A DNA stretch of 64,000 nt. Source: Xiheibacterium sp038325765. Its GTDB lineage: Bacteria; Myxococcota_A; Polyangia; Nannocystales; Nannocystaceae. Numbering within the stretch: position 1 is the first letter of the stretch; the number at the start of each line of letters is the position of its first letter. The stretch spans positions 55,106 to 119,105 of the forward strand of contig JBBQJI010000017.1 of the NCBI GenBank assembly GCA_038325765.1. Direction: 5' to 3'. Positions 8,742-17,118 of this stretch are shown piece after piece. The notes below the pieces were generated by a model that saw only the letters and a list, made by a program, of their open reading frames with translations, was not told the origin of the DNA and made no database searches. Position numbers and translations under genes: made by a program.

Positions 8742-9062
8742 ATGTGGGAACGCGCACGAGACTATAGCGACTCCGCCCTCTCCGCGATCGGCCTGGAGCG
8801 CCGCCGAACCGTGACCGACCTCATCATGCCCGCGCTCGGGCTGTTCGGCGTCGGCGTGATGGTCGGTGCGGGCCTCGGCCTGATGTTCGCCCCCAAGCGC
8901 GGCACCGAGCTCCGCGGCGACGTTCGCCGCGGCATCACCAACGTCAGCGGCAAGGTCGGCAGCCGTCTGCGTCGGCGCAACGGCGTCACCGAAGGCCACG
9001 AAGACGCGGGGGATGGCGACGAGCACGAGTCGATCACCGTAGTGCCGAGCGCGCAGTCGTAG
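8742..9062 (+). CDS. YtxH-domain small membrane protein
   Basis: A 106-residue protein. One transmembrane segment (about residues 30-50, LIMPALGLFGVGVMVGAGLG) is followed by LMFAPKRGTELRGDVRRG, the typical YtxH motif in which the membrane span ends in LAPKSGKELR. An acidic, disordered tail follows. YtxH proteins are general-stress or envelope proteins of unknown mechanism. ATG has GAGGA (8729-8733) 8 nt upstream. The following two genes are on the same strand with 6 and 11 bp gaps. Confidence 0.75.
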   Translation: MWERARDYSDSALSAIGLERRRTVTDLIMPALGLFGVGVMVGAGLGLMFAPKRGTELRGDVRRGITNVSGKVGSRLRRRNGVTEGHEDAGDGDEHESITVVPSAQS

Positions 9063-9068
9063 GGTCCG

Positions 9069-9275
9069 ATGGCAACGACACAGGCACCCCCCATCGACGT
9101 CGAGCACGACGGCGACGACTCCGATGCGTCCGAGCCCGAGGCTCTGCCCGGGGCACTGATCGATCGTCTCGAGACGGTCGGTCAGAACGTCGGCGCCTTC
9201 GTGCGCGAGCGACCGCTCGCCGCCGTCGGCATCGCCCTTCTCGCCGGCTTTCTCGTCGGCCGCATGATCCGCTGA
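9069..9275 (+). CDS. DUF883/YqjD-like small membrane protein
   Basis: A 68-residue protein with an acidic N-terminus, a short amphipathic helix and the C-terminal VRERPLAAVGIALLAGFLVG plus RMIR. This end is the recognisable part of the ElaB/YqjD (DUF883) family, whose C-terminal membrane anchor follows a -ERP- motif. In E. coli YqjD binds ribosomes in stationary phase; that role is not shown here because the N-terminal region is short. Confidence 0.6.
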   Translation: MATTQAPPIDVEHDGDDSDASEPEALPGALIDRLETVGQNVGAFVRERPLAAVGIALLAGFLVGRMIR

Positions 9276-9286
9276 CGGCCAGCGCC

Positions 9287-9625
9287 ATGGTGGATCACGA
9301 CGAGACCAGCGGCGGGCCGAGCGGTGGCATCGACCGGGATGCGTTGCTCGACAACGTCACCACACAGATCGCCGAGCAAGCCCGCGAGCACCCGCTTCGC
9401 ACCCTCGGGGTCGCGTTCGGCGTCGGATACGTGCTCGGCGGCGGCCTGCCACGGTTCATGGTGCGCATGGCCAGCGTGGCGTTGCTGCGCACTGCCGGCC
9501 GCGCCGTGATCGCGGCGGTGCCGTGGACGCGTCTGACGGACGGATTCGACACCCATGGCTCCGACGAGCCCGAGCCGCCCCGGCGGCGCAAGGCCCGACG
9601 GTCGTCCCCGCGGCGCACCACGTAG
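9287..9625 (+). CDS. Hypothetical DUF883-like membrane protein
   Basis: A 112-residue protein with REHPLRTLGVAFGVGYVLGG (residues 34-53), the same helix-then-membrane anchor as the preceding gene, and a second weakly hydrophobic segment, then a Pro/Arg tail. It looks like a diverged companion of the upstream gene. It ends 29 bp before the convergent histidine kinase. Function unknown. Confidence 0.55.
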   Translation: MVDHDETSGGPSGGIDRDALLDNVTTQIAEQAREHPLRTLGVAFGVGYVLGGGLPRFMVRMASVALLRTAGRAVIAAVPWTRLTDGFDTHGSDEPEPPRRRKARRSSPRRTT

Positions 9626-9654
9626 CGGCCAGCCCCGCATCCCGGGTCCGCGCG

Positions 9655-11751
9655 TCAGCCTTGCGCGCGGGGCAGCCCCGCCGACTCCAGCACCTGACGG
9701 ACCTTACGCAGTAGCGCGTCCGGTGTGATGGGCTTGGGCAGGAACTCGATGCCGGCGTCGAGGACCCCGTGGTGCACGATGGTGTTCTCGGTGTAGCCCG
9801 AGACGAACAGCACCTTCATCTCGGGGCGTTGGCGGGCGAGGCGCTCGGCGAGCTGCCGCCCGCTCATCCGCGGCATCACGACGTCGGTGAGGAGCAGGTG
9901 GATCGTGGCGGTGAACTGCTCGCAGAGCAAGAACGCCTCGCCGCCGTTCTCGGCCTCGAGCACGTTGTAGCCGGACCGCCGCAGCACCGCGCGCATGATC
10001 GCGCGCACCTGCGGCTCGTCCTCGACGAGCAAGATGGTCTCGTGCCCGCGCAGCGACACGGTCGAGATCGCGGGCATCTGCTGCGTGAGGGCTGCGCGAT
10101 CGGTGCGCGGCAAGTAGACCTTGAACGTCGAGCCCTTGCCCGGCTCGCTGTACACCCAGATGTGCGCGCCGCTCTGCTGGACGATGCCATAGACGGTCGA
10201 CAGCCCCAGGCCCGTGCCCTTGCTCTTGTCCTTGGTGGTGAAGAAGGGCTCGAAGATCCGCGCCTGGGTCTCTCGATTCATGCCGCAGCCGGTGTCCGAG
10301 ACCCCGAGCATCACGTACGCACCCGGCTGCACGCCCGCGTGCTCGGCTGCGTACGCAGTGTCGAGGACGACGTTGGCGGTCTCGATCGTCAAGGCCCCGC
10401 CCTCAGGCATCGCGTCACGCGCGTTCACCACCAGGTTGAGAATCACCTGCTCGAGCTGTCCGACATCGGCGAGTACCTTGCCGGCCCGGGATGCGGGCAG
10501 CAGTGTGAGCGCAATGTCCTCACCGAGCAGCCGACGCAGCATCATCTCGATGCCGAGGATGACCTCGTTGAGTTCGACCACGACGGGCTGCAGGATCTGC
10601 TTGCGGCTGAACGCGAGGAGCTGCCGGGTGAGCTCGGTCGCCCGCTCGCCCGCGCGCCGGATCTGGGCGAGATCGGCGCGCAGCGGATCGGACGCCGGTA
10701 GATCGTCCATGATGACTTGCGTGTAACTCAGCACCACCGTGAGTAGGTTGTTGAAGTCGTGGGCGACGCCGCCGGCGAGCCTGCCGACCGCGTCCATCTT
10801 CTGGGACTGGCGCAGCTGCTGCTCGGAGCGGCGCAGGGCGTCCTCGGCGCGGTGACGCGCGCTGATGTCCTGGACCACACCGATGACGCGATAGTCCCGA
10901 CCCAACGCATCCCGCTGGGTGCGCAGCGACTCGCCCTCCCACAGGAACGCACCTTCGATGACGGTGCGGGCGTAGATCCAGCGGATCTCGCCACCTGGGT
11001 GCACGATTCGATGCTCGGTCTCGCTCGGCACGCCCTCGGCGACCGCCTTGGTGCTGGCATCCACCACGCGGGCGCGATCCTCGGGGTGCACGAACTGGAA
11101 GAACGCCTCGACCGTCGGCGGTGCGTCGTGGTGGCGCCCGAAGATCCGCGCGCACTCGACCGACCATGTGATCGGCAGATCAGCCTGAGACCCTGACGAC
11201 CAGCTGCCCAGGTGGGCGAGCGCCTGCGCCTCCTCGAGCTCGAGTCGATTCTCGCGCAGCAACTGCTCCGCAGCGTACCTGTCGGTGACGTCGCGCAGCA
11301 CCGAGAGGTGCACGCCGGGGAGAACGTTGGCCACCGCGTTGTACTCGAGCGCCCGGCGCGATCCGTCGGGGCGGCGCAAGGGGAACTCTCCGCGTTGGTG
11401 CCCCTCGTCCACGAACGTCTCGAAGCTCGACGACGGCAGCTCACCCGGCACGATGAAATCGGCGGAGGTCTTGCCGAGCAGCTCGGCGCGCGACAGCCCG
11501 AACAGGGCGCACGCAGCGGGGTTCGCATCGACGTAGCGACCGTCGTCGGCGGCGAGCAGCATCCCATCCATCGCGCCCTCGAAGACCGCGCGCAACAGTC
11601 GCTCGGGCTCGAGGAGCCTCTCCTGGGCCTCGAGCAGCATTGGCGCACCGTCCGGTGACTGCCCACCGCCTGCGGCCTCGAGCGCGCGGATCGTCTGCTC
11701 GGCCTGCGCGAGGCGACGCTCGAGCTCCGCGATCCGTGACGCGTCGCTCAC
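9655..11751 (-). CDS. Hybrid sensor histidine kinase (PAS-PAS-HisKA-HATPase-REC)
   Basis: A 698-residue soluble kinase. In order: N-terminal coiled coil (residues 5-27), PAS domain (about 50-165), second PAS/PAC domain (about 175-300), HisKA with the phospho-acceptor in GGVAHDFNNLLT (His near 331), HATPase with NLVVNARDAM (N box, near 442), DTGCGM and GTGLGLSTVYGIV, then a C-terminal receiver with the phospho-acceptor Asp in LLTDVVMPRMSG (near 622). There is no membrane span, so the signal is probably cytosolic. Histidine kinases of the HDFNN type commonly have this fused receiver. Start GTG. No partner regulator is adjacent. Confidence 0.9.
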   Translation of the reverse strand: MSDASRIAELERRLAQAEQTIRALEAAGGGQSPDGAPMLLEAQERLLEPERLLRAVFEGAMDGMLLAADDGRYVDANPAACALFGLSRAELLGKTSADFIVPGELPSSSFETFVDEGHQRGEFPLRRPDGSRRALEYNAVANVLPGVHLSVLRDVTDRYAAEQLLRENRLELEEAQALAHLGSWSSGSQADLPITWSVECARIFGRHHDAPPTVEAFFQFVHPEDRARVVDASTKAVAEGVPSETEHRIVHPGGEIRWIYARTVIEGAFLWEGESLRTQRDALGRDYRVIGVVQDISARHRAEDALRRSEQQLRQSQKMDAVGRLAGGVAHDFNNLLTVVLSYTQVIMDDLPASDPLRADLAQIRRAGERATELTRQLLAFSRKQILQPVVVELNEVILGIEMMLRRLLGEDIALTLLPASRAGKVLADVGQLEQVILNLVVNARDAMPEGGALTIETANVVLDTAYAAEHAGVQPGAYVMLGVSDTGCGMNRETQARIFEPFFTTKDKSKGTGLGLSTVYGIVQQSGAHIWVYSEPGKGSTFKVYLPRTDRAALTQQMPAISTVSLRGHETILLVEDEPQVRAIMRAVLRRSGYNVLEAENGGEAFLLCEQFTATIHLLLTDVVMPRMSGRQLAERLARQRPEMKVLFVSGYTENTIVHHGVLDAGIEFLPKPITPDALLRKVRQVLESAGLPRAQG

Positions 11752-11904
11752 CGGGCACCTGCGTCCGGGCGATGCGCGCGGTGGTCAGGCGCGAGCAGAC
11801 CACGGACGCGCAAGACCGAGCTCGACTGGTGCGCGAGAGACATCGCTCGAATGGTACCGCAGGCACTTGGGCGTAGGCGCTCCGGCGCGGGCGCTCGAGC
11901 CGTT

Positions 11905-12291
11905 TCACCGGGCCCGAGTCAGGCCGCCTGTGCGCCCGCCGTCGGTCACCGGCTTGTCCTCGTCGCGCAGCGTGCCCTCGGGCGAGACGCAGCGGACGAA
12001 GCCCTCGTGCGTGTTGCCGGCAGCCTGCCCGGAGGTGCGTCGCTGCGACGCGCTCTCGGACATCACCAGATAGTCCCCCATGCAGGCTTGTCCGGCCTCC
12101 TTGCGCCAGCGGTTGCGCAGCGCAACCGCGGCCATTGGATCGTCGCTGGTCACCGCCACGTACTGCGCGCCATCGCCCGTGGGCACCGCGGCCACCTGGA
12201 TCTCCGAGCGCCCGCGATCGAGCAGCAGCGGCGCCAGGGCTTGGGCGCACCCGCTGCACTGCAAGACGACGAGCACGGCGACGAGCCTCAC
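11905..12291 (-). CDS. Hypothetical lipoprotein, 128 aa
   Basis: The N-terminus MRLVAVLVVLQCSGCAQ has a short hydrophobic core and a Cys at a plausible lipidation position (Cys12 or Cys15). The body contains two more Cys residues (GQACMGDY and GFVRCVSPEG) that could pair. There is no recognised domain. Start GTG without a ribosome site. It stands alone between the histidine kinase and the lysyl-oxidase-like gene, all on the minus strand. Confidence 0.55.
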   Translation of the reverse strand: MRLVAVLVVLQCSGCAQALAPLLLDRGRSEIQVAAVPTGDGAQYVAVTSDDPMAAVALRNRWRKEAGQACMGDYLVMSESASQRRTSGQAAGNTHEGFVRCVSPEGTLRDEDKPVTDGGRTGGLTRAR

Positions 12292-12412
12292 CGGCGGACG
12301 CTGCCAGGTGCGGGCCCACGCGGCAAGATACCGACGATTTCTGCGCCCGTGAGGGGGCCTCCGCGTGGGTGCGGCGATCCTCGAATCGCGCCCCCGGCCA
12401 CGGCGGTGCGCG

Positions 12413-14254
12413 CTATGGGATCTCGACCTCGACCTCGGCGACGTTGTTGGCGTAGTCGCTCTCGTTCAGGATCGGCACCGACGTCCCCGGCGGCGGAGAA
12501 TTGAGCGCGATGCGCAGCGTGTACGTGCCGGCGGGCACGTCGGTGACGTCGATCCACTGGCACGGCAGATAGGCGCTGTATACGTCGGTGAAGCCGCGGC
12601 TGATGCCCTGGTTGCCGCAGTCGTACTGCCGGGGCTCGCCCGGCCACGCCCACGACTCGAGGTCGATCAGGCAAAACGCCTGCTTGTGGCCGACCGCGAC
12701 GACGCCGGTGTCGTCGCGCAGCTCGTACGCGGCGTAGTGATCGAAGTGATAGTGGTTGTGACAGCCGCTGTAGTGGAACAGATCGGGGTGGTTGCTGGGC
12801 ACCCCCATCGCCAGGTCGCGCGAGCCGATGTTGGGGGTGTGGGTGTCGAAGCGGAGCACCGTGCGGATGCCGGTGCCGCCGACGCACATCTCGAACAGCT
12901 CGCAGCTGCCCTGGCCGACCTCGATGGTGTCGATCTGGGGGTTGAGTTCGGTGGTGTCGACGAAGATATCGGGGCCCGCGCAACCGAGCGCGCCGTTGCC
13001 CGGTGCGTTGGGTGTGGCCGGCGGGCTCGCGTAGTCGAGTCCGGCCTCGGGCGTCGCGCAGCGGTAGACGCCGGCGTTGACGGCCCCCTGCGAGCAGCAC
13101 AGGAGATCATCGGCGCAGGCCGACGCGCCGGCGTTGGGATCGCACACCGAGCCGATGCCGCCATCGCACAAGCCATCGCCGTTGTGGGCGCGGACCTTCA
13201 CCGAGTCGATCGCGGCTTCGACGATGCCATCACCGAGATCCGTCGCGAGGATGCGTAGACGCGTACCCGCCACCATGGGCAGGCCGCAGGCTGCGTACTC
13301 GACCGGCGACCAGGTGTTCGCGCCCGCGACATCGGGCCCGCTCTCGAGCTGCTCGAGGGCGTGGTGGAAATAACCGCCCGGCTGGGTATCGTCCGGCGTC
13401 AGCAACTCGATGCGGAGCTGCGTGCCGGTCTCGTCGTCCGACTTGTAGAAGAAGCGCGCCAGCTCGACGGTCGCCGTCTCGTTACCGGTGAGATCGAACG
13501 CGGGCGATGTGAGGATGGTGGTGCCGCCCGAGACATCGGCGAGGGTGACGATGCCGTCGGGGTTGTCGCCGGTGAAATAGCAGCCGGCGCCGCCGAAGCA
13601 GGTGCCGGGCTGCGCAATTTGGTCGAAGTGTGCGGTCGCGTCGGGCTCGCCGCGCACCCACGCGCCCGACGTGGCGTCGCCCTGCACCTCCCAGCCAAGA
13701 TCCTCGTCGAAGGGATCTTCGAACACGGTGTGCGTGAAGCCGTCGGTCTCGGTCGTGAACGTCCGGGTGTCGCTCGGCGCCGACTCACTCTGCGGAAACC
13801 CGGGGTGGAACGCGCGCACCTGCCACGTGTACGTTTGCTCGTGGTTGAACAGCCGCGGCAGGCACGGCCCCTCGTAGCCCTCGTCGGCGATGCGTCCGGC
13901 CATCAGCTCGATGTCGTCGACATAGACGCGGTAGCGCACCGGATCGCCGTCGGGATCCTCGACCGGATTCCAGCACAGCTCGACCTCGGCGCCGACGTTC
14001 GTCGCGCCGTCGGCGGGCGATGCGAGGGTCGGGGTCGGCGGAGGCGTGCCGGGATCGCCAGCGCCGGTGGAGTCGCCGGACCCCGCCGTGGTCGCGGCGT
14101 CGGTGCTGCCGGGATCTGTCGCCGGGCCCGCGTCGCCCGAGCCGCGGCACGCGGCCATGACGAACAGCAACGCGGGCGCGCAGGCGCCGAGCGATGGCGT
14201 GGAGCTGGGCATGGGGCTGCGGGGTCCGACCGCGCGGAGCGTCGCGCGCTCCAT
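12413..14254 (-). CDS. Lysyl oxidase-type lipoprotein with fibronectin-like domain
   Basis: About 613 residues. The signal peptide has a lipobox ending in VMAAC (Cys36) and is followed by a Gly/Asp/Thr linker. A fibronectin-III-like domain (about 75-170) and a beta-rich middle domain follow. The C-terminal 200 residues align by eye with the lysyl oxidase catalytic domain: copper talon GCHNHYHFDHYAAYEL, then GHKQAFCLID, CQWIDVTDVPAGTYTL and NESDYANNVAEV. The Lys in HKQAFC and the Tyr in TDVYSAY occupy the positions of the LTQ-cofactor pair. Predicted role: copper amine oxidase acting on Lys side chains outside the cytoplasm. ATG at 14254 gives a basic n-region; 14212 is an alternative. Confidence 0.8.
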   Translation of the reverse strand: MERATLRAVGPRSPMPSSTPSLGACAPALLFVMAACRGSGDAGPATDPGSTDAATTAGSGDSTGAGDPGTPPPTPTLASPADGATNVGAEVELCWNPVEDPDGDPVRYRVYVDDIELMAGRIADEGYEGPCLPRLFNHEQTYTWQVRAFHPGFPQSESAPSDTRTFTTETDGFTHTVFEDPFDEDLGWEVQGDATSGAWVRGEPDATAHFDQIAQPGTCFGGAGCYFTGDNPDGIVTLADVSGGTTILTSPAFDLTGNETATVELARFFYKSDDETGTQLRIELLTPDDTQPGGYFHHALEQLESGPDVAGANTWSPVEYAACGLPMVAGTRLRILATDLGDGIVEAAIDSVKVRAHNGDGLCDGGIGSVCDPNAGASACADDLLCCSQGAVNAGVYRCATPEAGLDYASPPATPNAPGNGALGCAGPDIFVDTTELNPQIDTIEVGQGSCELFEMCVGGTGIRTVLRFDTHTPNIGSRDLAMGVPSNHPDLFHYSGCHNHYHFDHYAAYELRDDTGVVAVGHKQAFCLIDLESWAWPGEPRQYDCGNQGISRGFTDVYSAYLPCQWIDVTDVPAGTYTLRIALNSPPPGTSVPILNESDYANNVAEVEVEIP

Positions 14255-14409
14255 GGTATGCCGACTGCGGCACAGTCGCACCGATCACGTCGCGGGCCGA
14301 CCGGACTGGCAGTCCGTGAAGGCCTGCTCGAGCCCGGCGCGGGTCTTCATCACGAACGGCCCGCGGCACGCGACCGGATCGCCGATCGGCCGCCGCTACA
14401 GGGGCGGTC

Positions 14410-14415
14410 TACACT
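14410..14415 (+). promoter_or_regulatory. Putative -10 box of the LysR-TadA operon
   Basis: TACACT ends 8 nt before the ATG at 14424, a leaderless arrangement. There is no clear -35. Confidence 0.45.
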
Positions 14416-14423
14416 GTTGCGCG

Positions 14424-15419
14424 ATGGCATCGATGAGCGAGCTCGGGCAGCTCGAGGTGTTCGTCCGGGTGGTCGCCGACGGGGGCTTCACCGCCGCCGC
14501 CCACAGCCTGGGCGTATCGAAGTCGTTCGTCAGCCGACAGCTCGGCCACCTCGAGGATCGGCTCGGCGCTCGGCTGCTCAACCGCACCACCCGCAAGCTG
14601 ACGCTCACCGACATCGGCGGCGTGTTCTACGAGCGTTGCCGCCGCATCCTCGACGAGCTCGGCGACGCCGAGGGTGCCGTCACCTCGATGCAGACCGCGC
14701 CACGCGGCACGCTGCGCGTCGCGTTGCCGATGAGCTTCGGGGTCACCTATGCCTGTGCCGCGCTCGCTCGCTTCGTGCAGCGCTACCCCGAGCTCAACGT
14801 CGACATGGACCTGTCCGATCGTCGCGTCGATCTGCTCGGCGAGGGCTTCGATCTCGCGATCCGCATCGGCACGCTGCCCGACTCGAGCATGATCGCCCGC
14901 AAGTTGGCGACGACGTGCCTGGTGATCGTCGCGAGTCCGGCGTATCTCGACGCCCACGGTCGCCCGACCACCGCCGAGCAGATCCGCGAGCACGCGTGCC
15001 TGCAGTACGCCTACCACCCCTCCGGCAACGCGTGGCGCCTCGGCGATGGCACCCGCGAGGTGACGGTGATGGCCCAGGGCCGCATCACCGCGAACAACGG
15101 CGAGGCTCTGCGCGAGATGGCGATCGCCGGCCATGGTCTGGTGCGGCTGCCGGACTTCATCGTCAACACCGCGATCGCCGAGGGCGCGCTCGAAGTGGTG
15201 CTGCCGCAGTGGCGCGACTCCAGCGCGATCTGGGCGATCTACCCCCACAGTCGCCACCTGTCGGCGAAGGTCCGCCTGTTCGTCGAGTTCCTCGCCGAGC
15301 AATGGGCGACGCCGCCGTGGGTCACCGGCCGGCCCGCGCCCGCGCCCGCCGCCGAGCCCGCCCCGGCGCCCGCCGCCATTGCGGGTCGACGTCGAACCGG
15401 CCAAGCTGGGCGCCGTTGA
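14424..15419 (+). CDS. LysR-family transcriptional regulator
   Basis: A 331-residue regulator. The N-terminal winged helix-turn-helix reads LGQLEVFVRVVADGGFTAAA and LGVSKSFVSRQLGHLEDRLG (residues 6-45), followed by RLLNRTTRKLTLTDIG. The substrate-binding domain (about 90-300) has the DLAIRIGTLPDSSMIARKL signature of the DsdC/PecT-like subgroup. A Pro/Ala tail ends the protein. Unlike most LysR genes it does not face a divergent target; it is the first gene of an operon, and tadA starts inside its stop (TGATG). The co-inducer is unknown. Start ATG, preceded by a TACACT box. Confidence 0.88.
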   Translation: MASMSELGQLEVFVRVVADGGFTAAAHSLGVSKSFVSRQLGHLEDRLGARLLNRTTRKLTLTDIGGVFYERCRRILDELGDAEGAVTSMQTAPRGTLRVALPMSFGVTYACAALARFVQRYPELNVDMDLSDRRVDLLGEGFDLAIRIGTLPDSSMIARKLATTCLVIVASPAYLDAHGRPTTAEQIREHACLQYAYHPSGNAWRLGDGTREVTVMAQGRITANNGEALREMAIAGHGLVRLPDFIVNTAIAEGALEVVLPQWRDSSAIWAIYPHSRHLSAKVRLFVEFLAEQWATPPWVTGRPAPAPAAEPAPAPAAIAGRRRTGQAGRR

Positions 15420-16036
15420 TGCCGGCCTCCCGCGAGCGCGCCGACGCTGCGGCACCTGGGGTGCCCGGCGCCACCGATCCCACCCCGACAGATCTGGGCG
15501 CAACAGATCTGGGCGCAACAAATCTGGGCGCAACAGATCTGGGCGCAACAGATCTGGGCGCAACAGACGTCGCGTTCATGCAGCACGCCCTCGAGATTGC
15601 GGCGCAGGCTGCCGAACACGGCGACGTGCCCGTGGGCGCGCTCGTCGTGCAAGGCGGACGGATCGTCGGGGTCGGTCGCAACCGCCGCGAGGTCGACGAC
15701 GATCCGGTCGCCCACGCCGAGATCGTCGCGCTGCGCGACGCCTGCCGGGGCAGCGCCCGTTGGCGCGTCGACGGGGCCACGTTGTACGTGACGCTCGAGC
15801 CGTGCCCGATGTGCGCCGGCGCGATCGTCAACGCCCGCGTCGCGCGGCTGGTGTACGGCGCCGCCGATCCCAAGGCCGGCGCCGTACGCTCGCTGTACTG
15901 CATCTGCGACGACGTCCGCCTCAACCACCGCGTAGAGATCGTCGCCGGCGTGCTCGCGGATCCATGCGCCGAGATCCTGCGCACGTTCTTCCGCGGCGCC
16001 CGCAGCCGCCGTGCAGCCCGGAGGCCGCGGGCATGA
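15419..16036 (+). CDS. tadA: tRNA-specific adenosine deaminase
   Basis: Cytosolic zinc enzyme that converts the wobble adenosine of tRNA-Arg(ACG) to inosine. It is 205 residues long, about 45 more than usual, because of an N-terminal extension holding five TDLGA-type pentapeptides (residues 24-49). The catalytic set is complete: HAE (His99, Glu101) and PCPMC (Cys129, Cys132). TadA and other cytidine/adenosine deaminases share these motifs, but EPCPMCAGAIVNARV with the later LNHRVEIVAGVLADPC favours TadA. Its start overlaps the LysR stop by 1 nt (TGATG) and its stop overlaps the next gene by 4 nt (ATGA). Confidence 0.9.
   Translation: MPASRERADAAAPGVPGATDPTPTDLGATDLGATNLGATDLGATDLGATDVAFMQHALEIAAQAAEHGDVPVGALVVQGGRIVGVGRNRREVDDDPVAHAEIVALRDACRGSARWRVDGATLYVTLEPCPMCAGAIVNARVARLVYGAADPKAGAVRSLYCICDDVRLNHRVEIVAGVLADPCAEILRTFFRGARSRRAARRPRA
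15491..15565 (+). repeat. 15-bp coding minisatellite in tadA
   Basis: Five tandem copies of gatctgggcgcaaca (15491-15565); only the third differs, by g to a at its first base. They encode TDLGA pentapeptides with one TNLGA. The length keeps frame, so copy number can change without breaking tadA. Confidence 0.97.
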
Positions 16037-17007
16037 CCGGCAAGAAGCGCAGCGCGGCGACGCGCGCCGACGAGCTCGCCGCCGTGCAACGCATCTTGGC
16101 GCGCGAGCGCCTGAGCATCGACGATTCGCAGCCGGGTCGCACGTGCTTCCTCTCGCACCTCGGCGCCCAGCCGCGGTTGCTGCCGGGGCCGTGGGTCGGC
16201 CACCGCGATCTGATCTATGCGCTGGCCCTGGCCAACATATCGCCCCAGCAGCGCACGTCGCTCGCGCGCGCGGTGCTCGTCGAATACGACCGCGAGTTCG
16301 GCATCGGTCACCTCCAGCTCGATGCGGTGCCCTCGGGTCTGCCGCTGGGCGGCGCGTCGCTGCGGCTGCGTCACCGCAGCGGCGCACCGGTGTGCCTGTA
16401 CACCTGGGCGCTCGGCCCGGGCGCTCGGCCCGTCGAGTGCGACTGGCTGCTGCTGCGCGCCCAACCCGAGTGGGCGGTCGCCGCGGGGCCGCCGCAGCTG
16501 CGACCCGATGGGCTCGAGATCCTCGCGGCGCTCGGCGGCGAAGTCGTCGTGCTCGTCGCCACGGCCACCGGCGCGATCCAGATCGCGAAGGCGTGTCAGT
16601 CGCGGATCCGCGTCGCCGCGCACCCGCGCTTCGCCCCACACATCGAGGGGCACGACCCCGACTCACCGATCCTGCTGTGGCCGCACGATGCGATCGGCGG
16701 CGCTGGTCTGCGCCGGCGACAGATCGCAGCGGTGGTGCTGGTCGACGCGCCCGAGAGCATCGCGCGCGAGGCCGAGACGTGGATCGACCGCCAAGGTCCG
16801 CCCGGCGCCCGCGTCGAGGTCGTCGAGGTGACGTGCCCCGGTCGTTTCCGCATCGACGAGCTGGAGGCGTTCTGGCGCGCGTGCGGTGAACCCTGCGTGC
16901 TGCTGCGCGGTGACGCGGCGTGGGTCGCCAGCGGTGCGCGGTTGTTGACCGAGCGCGGCGCGTCGGTCGAGCTGCAGCCCGACGCGACGCAGCTCGAGCT
17001 GCTGTGA
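16033..17007 (+). CDS. Hypothetical protein in the LysR-tadA operon
   Basis: A 324-residue protein I do not recognise. It begins with a basic segment (MTGKKRSAATRADELAAVQ) and is otherwise a mixed alpha/beta protein with no membrane span or signal. Features to note: ISPQQRTSLARAVLVEYDRE near residue 70, a central ALGGEVVVLVATATGAIQIA segment, and a C-terminal domain after about residue 225. Its ATG overlaps the tadA stop (ATGA), so it is translationally coupled. A role near tRNA metabolism is only a guess from position. Confidence 0.65.
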   Translation: MTGKKRSAATRADELAAVQRILARERLSIDDSQPGRTCFLSHLGAQPRLLPGPWVGHRDLIYALALANISPQQRTSLARAVLVEYDREFGIGHLQLDAVPSGLPLGGASLRLRHRSGAPVCLYTWALGPGARPVECDWLLLRAQPEWAVAAGPPQLRPDGLEILAALGGEVVVLVATATGAIQIAKACQSRIRVAAHPRFAPHIEGHDPDSPILLWPHDAIGGAGLRRRQIAAVVLVDAPESIAREAETWIDRQGPPGARVEVVEVTCPGRFRIDELEAFWRACGEPCVLLRGDAAWVASGARLLTERGASVELQPDATQLELL

Positions 17008-17078
17008 TCCGCCGGCCAGCCGCCTGCGTCGCGGCGCGCCGACGCGCTTCCACGCGGGCACCGTCCCCGGGCCGCGAA

Positions 17079-17109
17079 TTGTCATCGGCCCACCTTGCAC
17101 GTATATGAT
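17079..17109 (+). promoter_or_regulatory. Putative promoter of the chemoreceptor gene
   Basis: TTGTCA (17079-17084) and TATGAT (17104-17109) are 19 bp apart; an overlapping TATATG (17102-17107) gives 17 bp. The box ends 9 nt before the GTG at 17119, so the transcript would be leaderless. It rules out the TTG at 17095 as the start. Confidence 0.5.
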
Positions 17110-17118
17110 CGGCCCCAC

